DNA of 64,000 nt from AC-38 sp033856025 (GTDB taxonomy: Bacteria; Actinomycetota; Thermoleophilia; Solirubrobacterales; Solirubrobacteraceae). Below are positions 7,780-15,748 of this stretch, piece by piece (positions within the stretch are counted from its first letter, which is position 1; each line of letters begins with the position of its first letter). The DNA lies in assembly GCA_033856025.1 (NCBI GenBank), contig JAWVFQ010000035.1, positions 1-64,000 on the forward strand. Reading direction: 5' to 3'. A program made the translations under genes and the position numbers. The notes beneath the pieces are model-generated. The model made no database searches, was not told the DNA's origin, and was given only the letters and a program-made list of their open reading frames with translations.

Positions 7780-9118
7780 CCTCGGCCCCGCGGCCGGGGA
7801 CCAGGGTGATGTTGCGGACCTTCGCCCGCTCGTCCTCGGGCCGGGCGGCCCGCAGCCGCAGCTCCGAGAGGATCGTGCGCAGCACCACCTTCATCTCGAA
7901 CATGGCGAAGCCGGCGCCCAGGCAGCTGCGCCGGCCGGCGCCGAAGGGGATCCACGCCTGGCCGGGCGGGGAGCCGTCGAGCCAGCGCTCGGGCCGGAAC
8001 GCCGCCGGATCGTCGTACGCGCCGCGGTCGAGGTGCACGGTGGCCACGGCGGGCGCGAGCATCGTGCCCGCGGGGAGCCGGTAGCCACCGACCTCAACGG
8101 GCTCGCTGACCACCCGGCCCACGTCACCGATGACCGGGCGCACGCGCAGCGTCTCCTTGACCACGGCGTCGAGGTAGCGGCCACCGCCCGGCTCGGCCTC
8201 GAGCTCCTCCAGCAGGCGCGCCATGGCGTCGGGGTGGCGGACCAGCCGCTCGACCGCCCAGGCGAGCGCCGTCGCCGTGGTCTCGTGGCCGGCCAGCAGC
8301 AGCGTCATGAGCTCGTCGCGCAGCGTCTCGTCGTCCAGCGCTTGCCCGTCCTCGTCGCGGGCGCCCAGGAGGACCGACAGGACGTCGTCGCGCTCGGACG
8401 CCTCCGGGTCGGCGCGGCGCTCGGAGATCTGGCGGTAGACCAGCTCGTCCACCGCCGCCCGGCGCTCGGCCAGCGCGCGCCCGGGCGAGAGACGACCGCG
8501 GTCACGGGTCAGCCAGGGGATCGCCAGCAGAGGGCTGTTGGCCACGGCGAGCAGCGAGACGATCGCCGCGTGCATCGCCTCCCGGCGCTCCTCCACGTCG
8601 ATCCCGAAGATCGCGCGCAGGATGATGTCCAGCGTCACGACCTGGAAGCGGGGCCGCAGGGCGAAGGGCCGTCCGGTCGGCCACCCGGCCATCTCCCAGC
8701 GCGTGACCTCCTCCATCGTGCGCTCGTGCGTCTTGACGTGGCTGCCCTGGAACGAGGGCAGCAGCAGCTTGCGCGCGCGCATGTGCTCCTCGCCGTCCAG
8801 CACGAGGACCGAGCGGCGTCCCACCACCGGCTCGAGCATGGCCCGCGCCTCGCCGGCGTGGAACACGTCGGCCGGGCCCTGGAACACGCCCTTCAGGACG
8901 TCGGGATCGGAGAAGTAGGCCCAGCGCCCGATGGCCACGAAATGCAGCGTGAACGCGTCGCCGTAGCGGTCCCGGCACTCCGCCAGATACCCCGACCAGT
9001 CGCGGATCAGCCGCCACGTCTGCCACGCCGCCGGAGCCCTGGGCCCGGGCGGCAGGCCGTGCCGAACAGCCGGCGCGGGGGACCGGAGGGTGCTGGGCGC
9101 AGTCGCGGCCGCGCTCAC
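7760..9118 (-). CDS. cytochrome P450
   Basis: Heme-thiolate monooxygenase of 452 residues, soluble type. Motifs in order: I-helix AGHETTATA, ExxR in KETLRVRP, PERWLDG, and the heme-binding loop FGAGRRSCLGAGFA with the Cys ligand. It begins at a GTG. It is embedded in the men cluster, convergent with menD, but P450s have no known role in the classical menaquinone route, so its substrate is unknown. It may act on menaquinone or an isoprenoid, but that is only suggested by position. Confidence 0.93.
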   Translation of the reverse strand: MSAAATAPSTLRSPAPAVRHGLPPGPRAPAAWQTWRLIRDWSGYLAECRDRYGDAFTLHFVAIGRWAYFSDPDVLKGVFQGPADVFHAGEARAMLEPVVGRRSVLVLDGEEHMRARKLLLPSFQGSHVKTHERTMEEVTRWEMAGWPTGRPFALRPRFQVVTLDIILRAIFGIDVEERREAMHAAIVSLLAVANSPLLAIPWLTRDRGRLSPGRALAERRAAVDELVYRQISERRADPEASERDDVLSVLLGARDEDGQALDDETLRDELMTLLLAGHETTATALAWAVERLVRHPDAMARLLEELEAEPGGGRYLDAVVKETLRVRPVIGDVGRVVSEPVEVGGYRLPAGTMLAPAVATVHLDRGAYDDPAAFRPERWLDGSPPGQAWIPFGAGRRSCLGAGFAMFEMKVVLRTILSELRLRAARPEDERAKVRNITLVPGRGAEVIAQRR

Positions 9119-9129
9119 TCGACGCTCAG

Positions 9130-9288
9130 CTACTTCGCCGCGGTGCGTGAACCGGGTGAGCCGCTGCCCGAGGACGCCTCACCGTGAATCCGGCGGTTGT
9201 GCTCCGCGATGCTCTTGACGAGCTCCTTCAGACGCATGATCGAGCGCGCTGTCTTTCCGTCGCTGCTTGAGTTAATCGGGGGGGTCAT
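9130..9288 (-). CDS. small charged protein downstream of a decayed membrane/coiled-coil gene
   Basis: A 52-codon open frame not obviously related to a named family. It starts at ATG 9288, 17 bases inside the upstream pseudogene's reading frame, and ends at TAG 9130. The protein is helical and basic in the middle (IMRLKELVKSIAEHNRRI) with a Ser/Gly-rich tail. The segment LVKSIAEHNRR resembles LVRTTRERNRR in the small protein at 56635-56805, which also follows a two-TM/coiled-coil gene. That recurrence is the main reason for calling it a gene. Confidence 0.5.
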   Translation of the reverse strand: MTPPINSSSDGKTARSIMRLKELVKSIAEHNRRIHGEASSGSGSPGSRTAAK

Positions 9289-9700
9289 CGCCGTCCAATC
9301 GTACACTCGGGCCCTCCAGCCTCCTAAGTCGCGCGTCGAGGTCTTCCACGATCTCGAGTATGCGCTCGAGGGACTCGCCGACCTTCTGGTCGCGCGCGGA
9401 AACCTCGGCCTGCTGGAGAGGCGCCTGCGCGCTCGCGCCGGCGAGGTCGACGCGGTCGAGCGTCAGTCGGTGCCACGAACCACAGCATCGCCGCGACCCC
9501 GTACGCGACCGCCGTCGTCAATGCGCCGACGACCAGCCGGAACACGACGTTGGAGTGCAAGAGCGTGGAGTCCCCGGCGAACGCACCGGCGAGGCTGCCG
9601 AGCAGAAGCGCCGCGAGCACGCCGAAGAAGAGCGGGTTCGGCCCAGCCGGACCGTCGGCGGGTCTGGTGGCCTTCCGTCCAGGGAACCGCTGGTTGTCAT
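9272..9700 (-). pseudogene. frameshifted two-TM membrane protein with C-terminal coiled coil
   Basis: Three reading-frame pieces make one sensible protein. From ATG 9700 the frame reads MTTSGSLDGRPPDPPT. From about 9640 a second frame gives two hydrophobic helices (LFFGVLAALLLGSLAGAFAG and RLVVGALTTAVAYGVAAMLW). Near 9475 the first frame resumes with WHRLTLDRVDLAG and a coiled coil (LERILEIVEDLDARLRRLEG), ending at TAA 9272. The first and third pieces share a frame, so two compensating indels are implied; the first frame has a stop at 9518. Alternatively a shorter product starts at GTG 9620. It resembles the intact gene at 56830-57291 in layout. Composition is less GC-rich than the flanks. 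Confidence 0.55.
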
Positions 9701-9763
9701 AGCCGCGCGGAATGGCCTTCTAGGCCGCATCGCCGGAGTTTCCACCCCGGCTGGGGCGCGTGG

Positions 9764-11236
9764 TCAGGCCGCGAGCACCGGCAGCAGCGCGGCGAGCTTG
9801 AGCTCGGTCTCGGCGAGCTCGGCGGCGGGGTCGGAGTCGCGGACGACGCCGACCCCGGCGTAGAGGCGGGCGGTGGTCCCGCGCAGCAGTGCGCTGCGCA
9901 GGCCGACGCAGAACTCGCCGTCCTCGGCCGCGTCCGTCCAGCCGATCGCGCCCGCGTACCAGCCGCGGTCCATTCCCTCGAGCTCGGGGATCATCCGGAC
10001 GGCCTCGCGCGGCTCGGCGCCCACCGCGGGCGTGGGATGCAGCAGGCCCGCCAGGTCGAGCGCGCCGACCGGCTCGGCCAGCTGGGCGCGGATCGGCGTC
10101 GCGAGGTGCTGGATGTTGGCCATGCGCACCAGGACCGGCTCGTCGGCCGCGGCCACCCATACGGCGCGATCGCGCAGGACGCGCTCGATGCGCCGGGCCA
10201 CGATCGCCTGCTCCTCGCGGTCCTTGGCGCTGCGCAGGAGCTGCTCGCCGAGGTGGTCGTCCACCGCGGGGTCGGCGCTGCGCCGCGTCGAGCCGGCCAG
10301 CGCGACGGTGCTGGCGCGCTGGCCCTCGCGGCGGACGAGGAGCTCGGGCGAGGCGGCCACGAAGGACGCCTCCCCCCGCCCCACGCCGACGACGTAGCAG
10401 CCGGGGAAGGCCTCGCGCAGGACGCCGAGGATCGCCGCGGGGTCGTGGGGCGCGCCCGTCTGGACGACCACCTCGCGCGCCAGGACCACCTTGTCGAGCC
10501 CGCCCGCGCGGATGCGCTCCACCGCGCGGGCCACGGCGGAGACGTAGTGCTCGGGCGGCATCGCGCTCGTGACGCGCGCGCGTTCCGCCGGCGCCGGGTC
10601 CAGGAGCGGCAGCGGCGCATCGCGCAGCTCGCGGGCCCGCCCCTCCACGCGCGCGATCACGTCCTCCTCCGTGTCGTCGGGGCCGACCAGGGCGGCGAGC
10701 GTGAGCCGGACCTCCCCCGCGCGGCGGACCATCGCGACCTCCGGCACCACGAGCGAAGCCGGGGAGAAGCCGGCCCAGTCCGGAGATCCGCCACCGTCCG
10801 CGGCGAAGGCGAAGCCGCCGACGGCGACGAGCCCCGTCGCCGGCGGCGGCGAAGCGGCCGTCGGCGCGGACCGCTCGGCGCGCGAGATGGCCTCCGGCGG
10901 GTCGCTCACCGCGCGGGCGGCCAGGCGGCGCCAGGTCTCCGCGGCCACGGCGAAGCGGTCCGGGCCGGAACCGGAGATCTCGGTCACGGAACCCAGCGCC
11001 GCCAGCGCGAAGCCGTCTCGCTCGGGCTGCTCGAGCGCGAACCACGCCTCCCCCGGCCGCCGTGACGCCCAGGCGACCGCGAAGGCATCCGTCGCCGGCG
11101 AGAGCGCGACGGTGACAGCCGCCAGGACCGGCTCGCCGGTCGAGCGGGCGCGCGCCAGTGCTCCGCGAACGTGCCGTGACAGGCGCTCCCACACCTCCAC
11201 GGCCAGCTGGTCCGGGAGCGTGCGGGCGGGCGTCAC
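9764..11236 (-). CDS. menF: isochorismate synthase
   Basis: Chorismate-utilising enzyme that feeds isochorismate to MenD. The 490-residue protein has a variable N-terminal half and the conserved C-terminal catalytic half: GGLDKVVLAREV, FVAASPELLVRREG, TVALAGSTRR, DREEQAIVARRIE, HPTPAVGAEPREA and FCVGLRSALL. It starts at GTG 11236, 7 bases after ilvN ends, so it may be transcribed with ilvBN. Anthranilate or aminodeoxychorismate synthases share this fold; the men context favours MenF. Confidence 0.92.
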   Translation of the reverse strand: MTPARTLPDQLAVEVWERLSRHVRGALARARSTGEPVLAAVTVALSPATDAFAVAWASRRPGEAWFALEQPERDGFALAALGSVTEISGSGPDRFAVAAETWRRLAARAVSDPPEAISRAERSAPTAASPPPATGLVAVGGFAFAADGGGSPDWAGFSPASLVVPEVAMVRRAGEVRLTLAALVGPDDTEEDVIARVEGRARELRDAPLPLLDPAPAERARVTSAMPPEHYVSAVARAVERIRAGGLDKVVLAREVVVQTGAPHDPAAILGVLREAFPGCYVVGVGRGEASFVAASPELLVRREGQRASTVALAGSTRRSADPAVDDHLGEQLLRSAKDREEQAIVARRIERVLRDRAVWVAAADEPVLVRMANIQHLATPIRAQLAEPVGALDLAGLLHPTPAVGAEPREAVRMIPELEGMDRGWYAGAIGWTDAAEDGEFCVGLRSALLRGTTARLYAGVGVVRDSDPAAELAETELKLAALLPVLAA

Positions 11237-11243
11237 GGTGCGA

Positions 11244-11810
11244 TCAGGTCTCGCCGCGCCCGCGGGAGATGGCGATCTCGCCGGTCCGCACCATCTCGAC
11301 CAGCCCGAACGGGCGGACGAGGGCCTCGAACGCCTCGATCTTGTCGTCGGGACCGGTGACCTCGACCACGATCGAGCGCCGGCCTACGTCGACCACGTGC
11401 GCGCGGAAGATGCCGGCGATCTGCATGACCTCGCCGCGGGTCCCGCCGTCGCAGGCGATCTTGAACAGCGCCAGCTCGCGCGCCACCGACTCCTCGGGCT
11501 CCAGATCGCGAATCTTCAGCACGTTGACCAGCTTGTGCAGCTGCTTGGTCACCTGGTCGATCGGGTGCTTGGCCCCGTCGACGGTCAGCGTGACCCGCGA
11601 GACCGCGTCGTCGTCGGTCGGGCCCACCGCCAGCGTGTCGATGTTGAAGCCGCGCCGAGCGAACAGCCCGGCGATCCGCGTCAGGACGCCGGGCTTGTTC
11701 TCCACCAGGATCGACAGGACGTGCTTGCGCCCCGTCCGGTGGCCGCTGACCGCGTCCAGGTCCTCGAGGGACAGCAGCTCCTTGGTCCCGGGCTCGCCCA
11801 CGACCGTCAC
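11244..11810 (-). CDS. ilvN: acetolactate synthase small (regulatory) subunit
   Basis: Regulatory subunit that gives valine feedback control to IlvB. The 188-residue protein has an N-terminal ACT domain (HVLSILVENKPGVLTRIAGLFARRGFNIDTL) described here by its ends HVLSIL to NIDTL, followed by the C-terminal domain around RELALFKIACDG and DVGRRSIVVEVTG. GTG 11810 overlaps the ilvB stop as GTGA, which indicates translational coupling. ilvC is not in the window. Confidence 0.94.
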   Translation of the reverse strand: MTVVGEPGTKELLSLEDLDAVSGHRTGRKHVLSILVENKPGVLTRIAGLFARRGFNIDTLAVGPTDDDAVSRVTLTVDGAKHPIDQVTKQLHKLVNVLKIRDLEPEESVARELALFKIACDGGTRGEVMQIAGIFRAHVVDVGRRSIVVEVTGPDDKIEAFEALVRPFGLVEMVRTGEIAISRGRGET

Positions 11811-13483
11811 CCGACCATGTCCCGGGCGGCCTGACCGGCCGGGATCATCGGGTACGTGTTCTCCTCGCGCGTGACGCGGACGTCGACCAGGACCGGTCCG
11901 TCGGTGGCCAGCGCCTGCTTCATCCCGTCGACCAGCTGCGACTTGTCCTCCAGGCGCATCCCCGTCGCGCCGTAGGCCTCGGCGAGCTTGACGAAGTCCG
12001 GGTGCTTCCCCATGTCCACCTGCGAGTAGCGCCGGTCCCAGAACAGCTCCTGCCACTGGCGGACCATGCCCAGGTAGCCGTTGTTCATGATGAACACCTT
12101 GATCGGGATGCCGTGCTCGGAGCACGTGGCCAGCTCCTGCATGTTCATCTGGACCGAGCCGTCGCCGGCGATGCAGCACACGAGCTGGTCCGGGCAGCCG
12201 ATCTGCGCACCCATCGCCGCCGGCAGGCCGAAGCCCATCGTCCCCAGGCCGCCGGAGTTGATCCAGCGCCGCGGCCTGTCGAAGTGGAAGTACTGCGCGG
12301 TCCACATCTGGTGCTGGCCCACGTCCGACGTGACGATGGCGTCGCCGCCCGTCGCCTCGTAGAGGGCCTGGACCATGTACTGCGGCTTGATCTCCGAGTC
12401 CGCGGAGTCCTCGTAGCCCAGCGGGTACTGGCGCCGCCAGCCCTCGATCCGCGACCACCAGTCCTCCAGGCGCGAGTCGTCGGTCTCCAGCGCGCGGTAC
12501 TCGGCCAGCAGCCGCGGCAGGATGTTCTTCGCGTCCCCCACGATCGGGATGTGCGCCGGGACGTTCTTGGAGATCTCCGCCGGGTCCACGTCGATGTGGA
12601 TGAACTTGGCCCGCGGCGCGAACTCGCTCAGCTTCCCGGTGATCCGGTCGTCGAAGCGCGCGCCGATGGCGACGATCAGGTCGGCCTCGTCCATCGCGTA
12701 GTTGGCCGCACGCGTGCCGTGCATCCCCAGCATCCCCAGCCACTGCTCGTGCGGCGCCGGGAACGCGCCCAGCCCCATGACGGTCAGCGTGACCGGGAAG
12801 CGGTCGGACGTCGCGAGCTCGACGAACTCCGGGCCGGCATCGGCGTTGACGATCCCGCCGCCGCCGTAGAGCACGGGGCGCCGGGCGTTGGCCATCGCCT
12901 TCGCGGCCAGGCGGATCTGCTTCTGGTTGCCCTCGGTGGTCGGCTGGTAGCCGGGCAGCGAGACGTCCGTGGCCGGCTCGTACTCGATGTCCGCCCTCGA
13001 GAGATCCTGCGGGATGTCCACGAGGACCGGACCGGGGCGGCCCGAGCGCGCCAGGTGGAACGCCTCGTGCACGGCCTGCGGGATCTCCCGCGGGTCCTGG
13101 ACCATGAACGAGTGCTTGACGATCGGCAGCGTTATGCCGCCGATGTCGGCCTCCTGGAACCCGTCGGTGCCGATCAGCTCGGTGCGCACCTGGCCGGTGA
13201 TGAACACCGTGGGGACGGAGTCCATCATCGCGTCGCAGATCGGGGTGACGAGGTTGGTGGCGCCGGGACCGCTGGTGGCGAGGGCGACGCCGACGCGGCC
13301 CGTGGCCTTGGCGTAGCCCTCGGCGGCGTGGCCGCCGCCCGCCTCGTGGCGCACGAGGATGTGGCGGATCCCCGCGTCGTAGAGCGCGTCGTAGGTCGGG
13401 AGGTTCGCGCCGCCGGGCAGGCCGAATACGACCTCGACACCCTCCGCCTTGAGTGCCTCCATGAGGGCGTCCGCCGCTCGCAT
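11807..13483 (-). CDS. ilvB: acetolactate synthase large subunit
   Basis: Thiamine-diphosphate enzyme for the first common step of valine, leucine and isoleucine synthesis. The 558-residue protein has VFGLPGGANLPTYDAL, the catalytic Glu region VRHEAGGGHAAEGYA, and the TPP/Mg motif GDGSVQMNMQELATC through IMNNGYLGMVRQWQ. The open frame extends to 13573, but ATG 13483 is preceded by AAAGGAGG at a 6-base spacing, which decides the start. An 8-bp hairpin lies in the space upstream. Confidence 0.96.
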   Translation of the reverse strand: MRAADALMEALKAEGVEVVFGLPGGANLPTYDALYDAGIRHILVRHEAGGGHAAEGYAKATGRVGVALATSGPGATNLVTPICDAMMDSVPTVFITGQVRTELIGTDGFQEADIGGITLPIVKHSFMVQDPREIPQAVHEAFHLARSGRPGPVLVDIPQDLSRADIEYEPATDVSLPGYQPTTEGNQKQIRLAAKAMANARRPVLYGGGGIVNADAGPEFVELATSDRFPVTLTVMGLGAFPAPHEQWLGMLGMHGTRAANYAMDEADLIVAIGARFDDRITGKLSEFAPRAKFIHIDVDPAEISKNVPAHIPIVGDAKNILPRLLAEYRALETDDSRLEDWWSRIEGWRRQYPLGYEDSADSEIKPQYMVQALYEATGGDAIVTSDVGQHQMWTAQYFHFDRPRRWINSGGLGTMGFGLPAAMGAQIGCPDQLVCCIAGDGSVQMNMQELATCSEHGIPIKVFIMNNGYLGMVRQWQELFWDRRYSQVDMGKHPDFVKLAEAYGATGMRLEDKSQLVDGMKQALATDGPVLVDVRVTREENTYPMIPAGQAARDMVG

Positions 13484-13505
13484 GCGCTGCCTCCTTTCCG
13501 GCTTT

Positions 13506-13536
13506 CGAAGAGAAATGCCGCCCTTCGGAGGGCGGC
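13506..13536 (-). terminator. hairpin between a small membrane operon and ilvB
   Basis: Reading the minus strand, GCCGCCCT-CCGA-AGGGCGGC (13536 down to 13517) is a perfect 8-bp stem followed by ATTTCTCTTC. It begins 5 bases after the stop of the 13542-13844 gene and lies about 33 bases before ilvB. It fits a modest intrinsic terminator, or an attenuator in the ilvB leader. No leader peptide was found. Confidence 0.5.
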
Positions 13537-13541
13537 CGGGA

Positions 13542-13844
13542 CTACCGAGTGTACCGAGCCGATTCCGGTGCAATCGCGGTTTCAGGGAACTCCAGCTCGG
13601 CCCCGCAGCGGGTGCACAGCGCGTCGTGCAGCTTGGTCACCCGACCGCATTGCGGGCACTGCCGGCGCAGCTCGTGGGTGTCGAAGCGGTAGGCCAGCGC
13701 GGCCAGCAATCCGATGAGCGGCAGCAGCCCGGAGATCGCGAACCACAGCCAGAACGAGCTGCCCTTGATCCGTCCCACGATGCCGCCGGCGAGACCGGAG
13801 CACAGCGCGATGAAGACGTACGCGCCGCCGTAGGTCGTGCTCAC
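13542..13844 (-). CDS. small membrane protein with C-terminal zinc ribbon
   Basis: A 100-residue protein with two hydrophobic helices (FIALCSGLAGGIVG and FWLWFAISGLLPLIGLLAAL) followed by a zinc-ribbon-like CPQCGRV...CTRCG pair of CxxC motifs and a short tail. Function unknown. It starts at GTG 13844, 4 bases after the stop of the 59-residue membrane protein gene upstream, so the two form a small operon that ends at the hairpin before ilvB. Confidence 0.75.
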   Translation of the reverse strand: MSTTYGGAYVFIALCSGLAGGIVGRIKGSSFWLWFAISGLLPLIGLLAALAYRFDTHELRRQCPQCGRVTKLHDALCTRCGAELEFPETAIAPESARYTR

Positions 13845-13848
13845 GGTC

Positions 13849-14028
13849 TCAGGTGAGCGTGTTGATGGCCCAGAGGACGCCGACCACGGCGATGACCGCC
13901 ACGACGATCCAGGCCACCGAGGCGATGATCCCGATGACGATCTTCAGCAGCAGCCAGGCGGCCACGGCGAGGACCAGGACCGCGACGGCGCGCCGCGCGA
14001 GGGACGGGCCCTTCTTGGTTTCTTCCAT
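13849..14028 (-). CDS. 59-residue single- or double-pass membrane protein
   Basis: Starts at ATG 14028 and ends at TGA 13849. A charged start (MEETKKGPSLARR) is followed by an almost continuous hydrophobic stretch of about 43 residues broken by one Lys, so one or two transmembrane helices are likely. The function is not recognised. It is 4 bases from, and in line with, the zinc-ribbon membrane protein gene. Confidence 0.65.
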   Translation of the reverse strand: MEETKKGPSLARRAVAVLVLAVAAWLLLKIVIGIIASVAWIVVAVIAVVGVLWAINTLT

Positions 14029-14080
14029 GGGCCCCAGCGTACTGGGCCGGCGTCGCGTCCTCGCGACGCCGGCCCGGGGG

Positions 14081-14236
14081 TCAGTCGTACGCGCGCTTGA
14101 GGTGGTCGAAGCCTTCGCGAGCCGCCCCTGCCTCGGGGTTCACCGCGATCCGCGCGAGGCGGTAGCGGCGTACGCCGGGGCTGGGGGCGGGACGGTCGTC
14201 GGCGACGAGGACCACTCTGTGATGGGAGGAGAGCAT
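14081..14236 (-). CDS. possible small protein, 51 residues
   Basis: Open frame from ATG 14236 (MLSSHHRVVLVADDRPAP) to the stop at 14081. The composition is protein-like, and the sequence ends GFDHLKRAYD. No ribosome-binding site is visible and no family is recognised. The frame also runs open upstream, so this could be a chance frame between real genes. Confidence 0.3.
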   Translation of the reverse strand: MLSSHHRVVLVADDRPAPSPGVRRYRLARIAVNPEAGAAREGFDHLKRAYD

Positions 14237-14327
14237 GCGGGAATGTTCGGCTCTCGCGCCCCGCGGGCCTACGGACGGCGGTCCAAAGATCCCGCCCCCC
14301 GGTCGGACCGGATGTCGAGTGGGCCTT

Positions 14328-14963
14328 CTATGCCTGCGCGGCGGCCACGGCGGCGGTGAGCGCGGGCTTCGCGCGCTTCTCCATGCGGGCCCGGACGCGC
14401 CGCGGCGCACCGGAGAAGGCGAGGTTGGCCACGGTGGCGAAGCCGGCCTCGTCCTCGCGCAGCGCGAGCAGCAGATGGGCGACGCGGTCGGCGGAGGGCA
14501 ATGAGGCGTCGGCGGCCTTGACGCACCAGCACCACGCCCGCCGGCCGCCCGGCGCCACGAGCACGGCGCCCGCCTCCCCGAGCAGCCACACCCCGAGGCC
14601 GCCGCGCTCCAGGACCAGCCCGGTGCGCGCGTAGAGCTCGCGCGCGTCGTGGCCCACCAGGTCGCCGAGGAGCCCGGCCGCCCGCGTCTCGGCCTCGGCG
14701 CCGGCGCGCCGCGTGGTGCGCACGACGTTGGCTCCGCGCTGCGCGTAGAGCGCGGGGATGATCAGCGCCTTGGCCAGGACGATCGCGGAGACCGCCACGG
14801 CCAGCGGCGCCAGCACGAAGATGGCCACCGCGATCGCCGCCAGGGGGACGGAGTGGGCGACGGTCGTGGCCGTCCACCAGCGCCCGCGCCGGCGCAGCGA
14901 GTCGGGGTCGACTCGCCGGCGCCACGGGACGGAGGCGAGCTCGGGGAGGCTGGCCGCTTCCAC
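14328..14963 (-). CDS. membrane-associated protein of unknown function
   Basis: A 211-residue protein. A basic N-terminal segment leads into two adjacent hydrophobic helices (about residues 35-80, AIAVAIFVLAPLAVAVSAIV and onward). A soluble domain of about 125 residues follows, with LLGDLVGHDARELYARTG, RAWCWCVKAADASLP and a basic C-terminus. The family is not recognised; the domain looks like a small alpha/beta fold. Its GTG start shares one base with the TAG stop of the upstream 74-residue gene (TAGTG), so the two are translationally coupled. Confidence 0.65.
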   Translation of the reverse strand: MEAASLPELASVPWRRRVDPDSLRRRGRWWTATTVAHSVPLAAIAVAIFVLAPLAVAVSAIVLAKALIIPALYAQRGANVVRTTRRAGAEAETRAAGLLGDLVGHDARELYARTGLVLERGGLGVWLLGEAGAVLVAPGGRRAWCWCVKAADASLPSADRVAHLLLALREDEAGFATVANLAFSGAPRRVRARMEKRAKPALTAAVAAAQA

Positions 14964-15187
14964 TACCCGCCGGCGATCGGGCGGCGGACGATCACGAGGT
15001 CCGCGTCGAGCGGCAGCTCGCGGACCTGCGTGGCCTTTCCCTCGCCCTCGGACACGACGGCGAACCCGCCGGTGTCCAGCTCGGCGCGGAAGGCCGCGAC
15101 GGCCGCCTCCACCGAGTCGGCGTCCGCCGCGGTCCACTCCGCGAGCGTGGTGTGGCCGGTCTGGTCCATCCGGATGAGCCGCGACAT
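14963..15187 (-). CDS. small soluble protein, 74 residues
   Basis: Starts at ATG 15187 behind an excellent ribosome-binding site (TAGGAGG, about 6 bases upstream). The protein is acidic with an alternating pattern (TGHTTLAEWTAADADSVEAA, then ADLVIVRRP near the end). No family is recognised, but an alpha-beta mini-fold is plausible. It is coupled to the membrane protein gene downstream through a one-base stop/start overlap. Confidence 0.65.
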   Translation of the reverse strand: MSRLIRMDQTGHTTLAEWTAADADSVEAAVAAFRAELDTGGFAVVSEGEGKATQVRELPLDADLVIVRRPIAGG

Positions 15188-15231
15188 GGGTGCCTCCTAG
15201 AGGTCGGTCGCTCCGGATGGTACGCCCGTGC

Positions 15232-15675
15232 CTAGCTGACCGTGAGCGTTCCCGTCATGCCCATCTGCTTGTGGTTGTCCACGGGGCAGTAGAACTGGTA
15301 CTTGCCGGGCTTCAGCGTCACCTTCAGGTCCGTCGACTGGCCGCCCTGGATGACCTGGCTGGACTTCTCCATGCCCTGCCCCTGGATCTCCAGCGCGTGC
15401 GGCGCGCCCCCGGTGTTGGTGAGCTTGAACGTCGCCGCCCCCGCCTTCGCGGTGAGCGTGCTCGGCGTGAACTTGAACTCCGTCGCGTCGACGGCGATCG
15501 CCGAGCGCCCGCTGGAGGGCGTCGTGGCGGCGGGGGTCGACGCCGTCGTCCCGGCCGCCGGCGTGGAGGTCGTGTTGTTGGCCTGGCCGCTGCCACTGCT
15601 CTTGTTCTTGCTGCCGCATCCCGCGGCCACCAGGACCGGCAGGAGGAGGAGCACAGCGAGGTTGCGTGGTCTCAT
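15232..15675 (-). CDS. cupredoxin-like copper-binding lipoprotein
   Basis: Exported blue-copper-type protein of 147 residues. It has a lipoprotein signal (LLLLPVLVAAGC, Cys at about residue 20) and then a Ser/Thr/Ala linker to about residue 60. The plastocyanin-like domain carries the likely type-1 copper ligands: His in APHALEI, Cys in FYCPVDNH, His in the same motif, and Met in KQMGMTG. Probably an electron carrier or copper buffer on the outer face of the membrane. Its ribosome-binding site lies inside an inverted repeat (15680-15726). Confidence 0.85.
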   Translation of the reverse strand: MRPRNLAVLLLLPVLVAAGCGSKNKSSGSGQANNTTSTPAAGTTASTPAATTPSSGRSAIAVDATEFKFTPSTLTAKAGAATFKLTNTGGAPHALEIQGQGMEKSSQVIQGGQSTDLKVTLKPGKYQFYCPVDNHKQMGMTGTLTVS

Positions 15676-15679
15676 GGAG

Positions 15680-15726
15680 CTGCCTTTCGTCGGAGGATCT
15701 TCCTGTCCGGACGCCTGGAAAGGCAG
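15680..15726 (-). promoter_or_regulatory. RBS-sequestering inverted repeat before the cupredoxin gene
   Basis: On the minus strand CTGCCTTTC (15726-15718) and GAAAGGCAG (15688-15680) are perfect 9-bp inverted arms, 29 bases apart. The second arm contains the purine-rich AAAGG that would act as ribosome-binding site, 4 bases from the ATG at 15675. A self-complementary GTCCGGAC lies in the loop. Folding would hide the start of translation. Confidence 0.5.
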
Positions 15727-15748
15727 AGTCTTCCCGCCGAGTCCGCGC

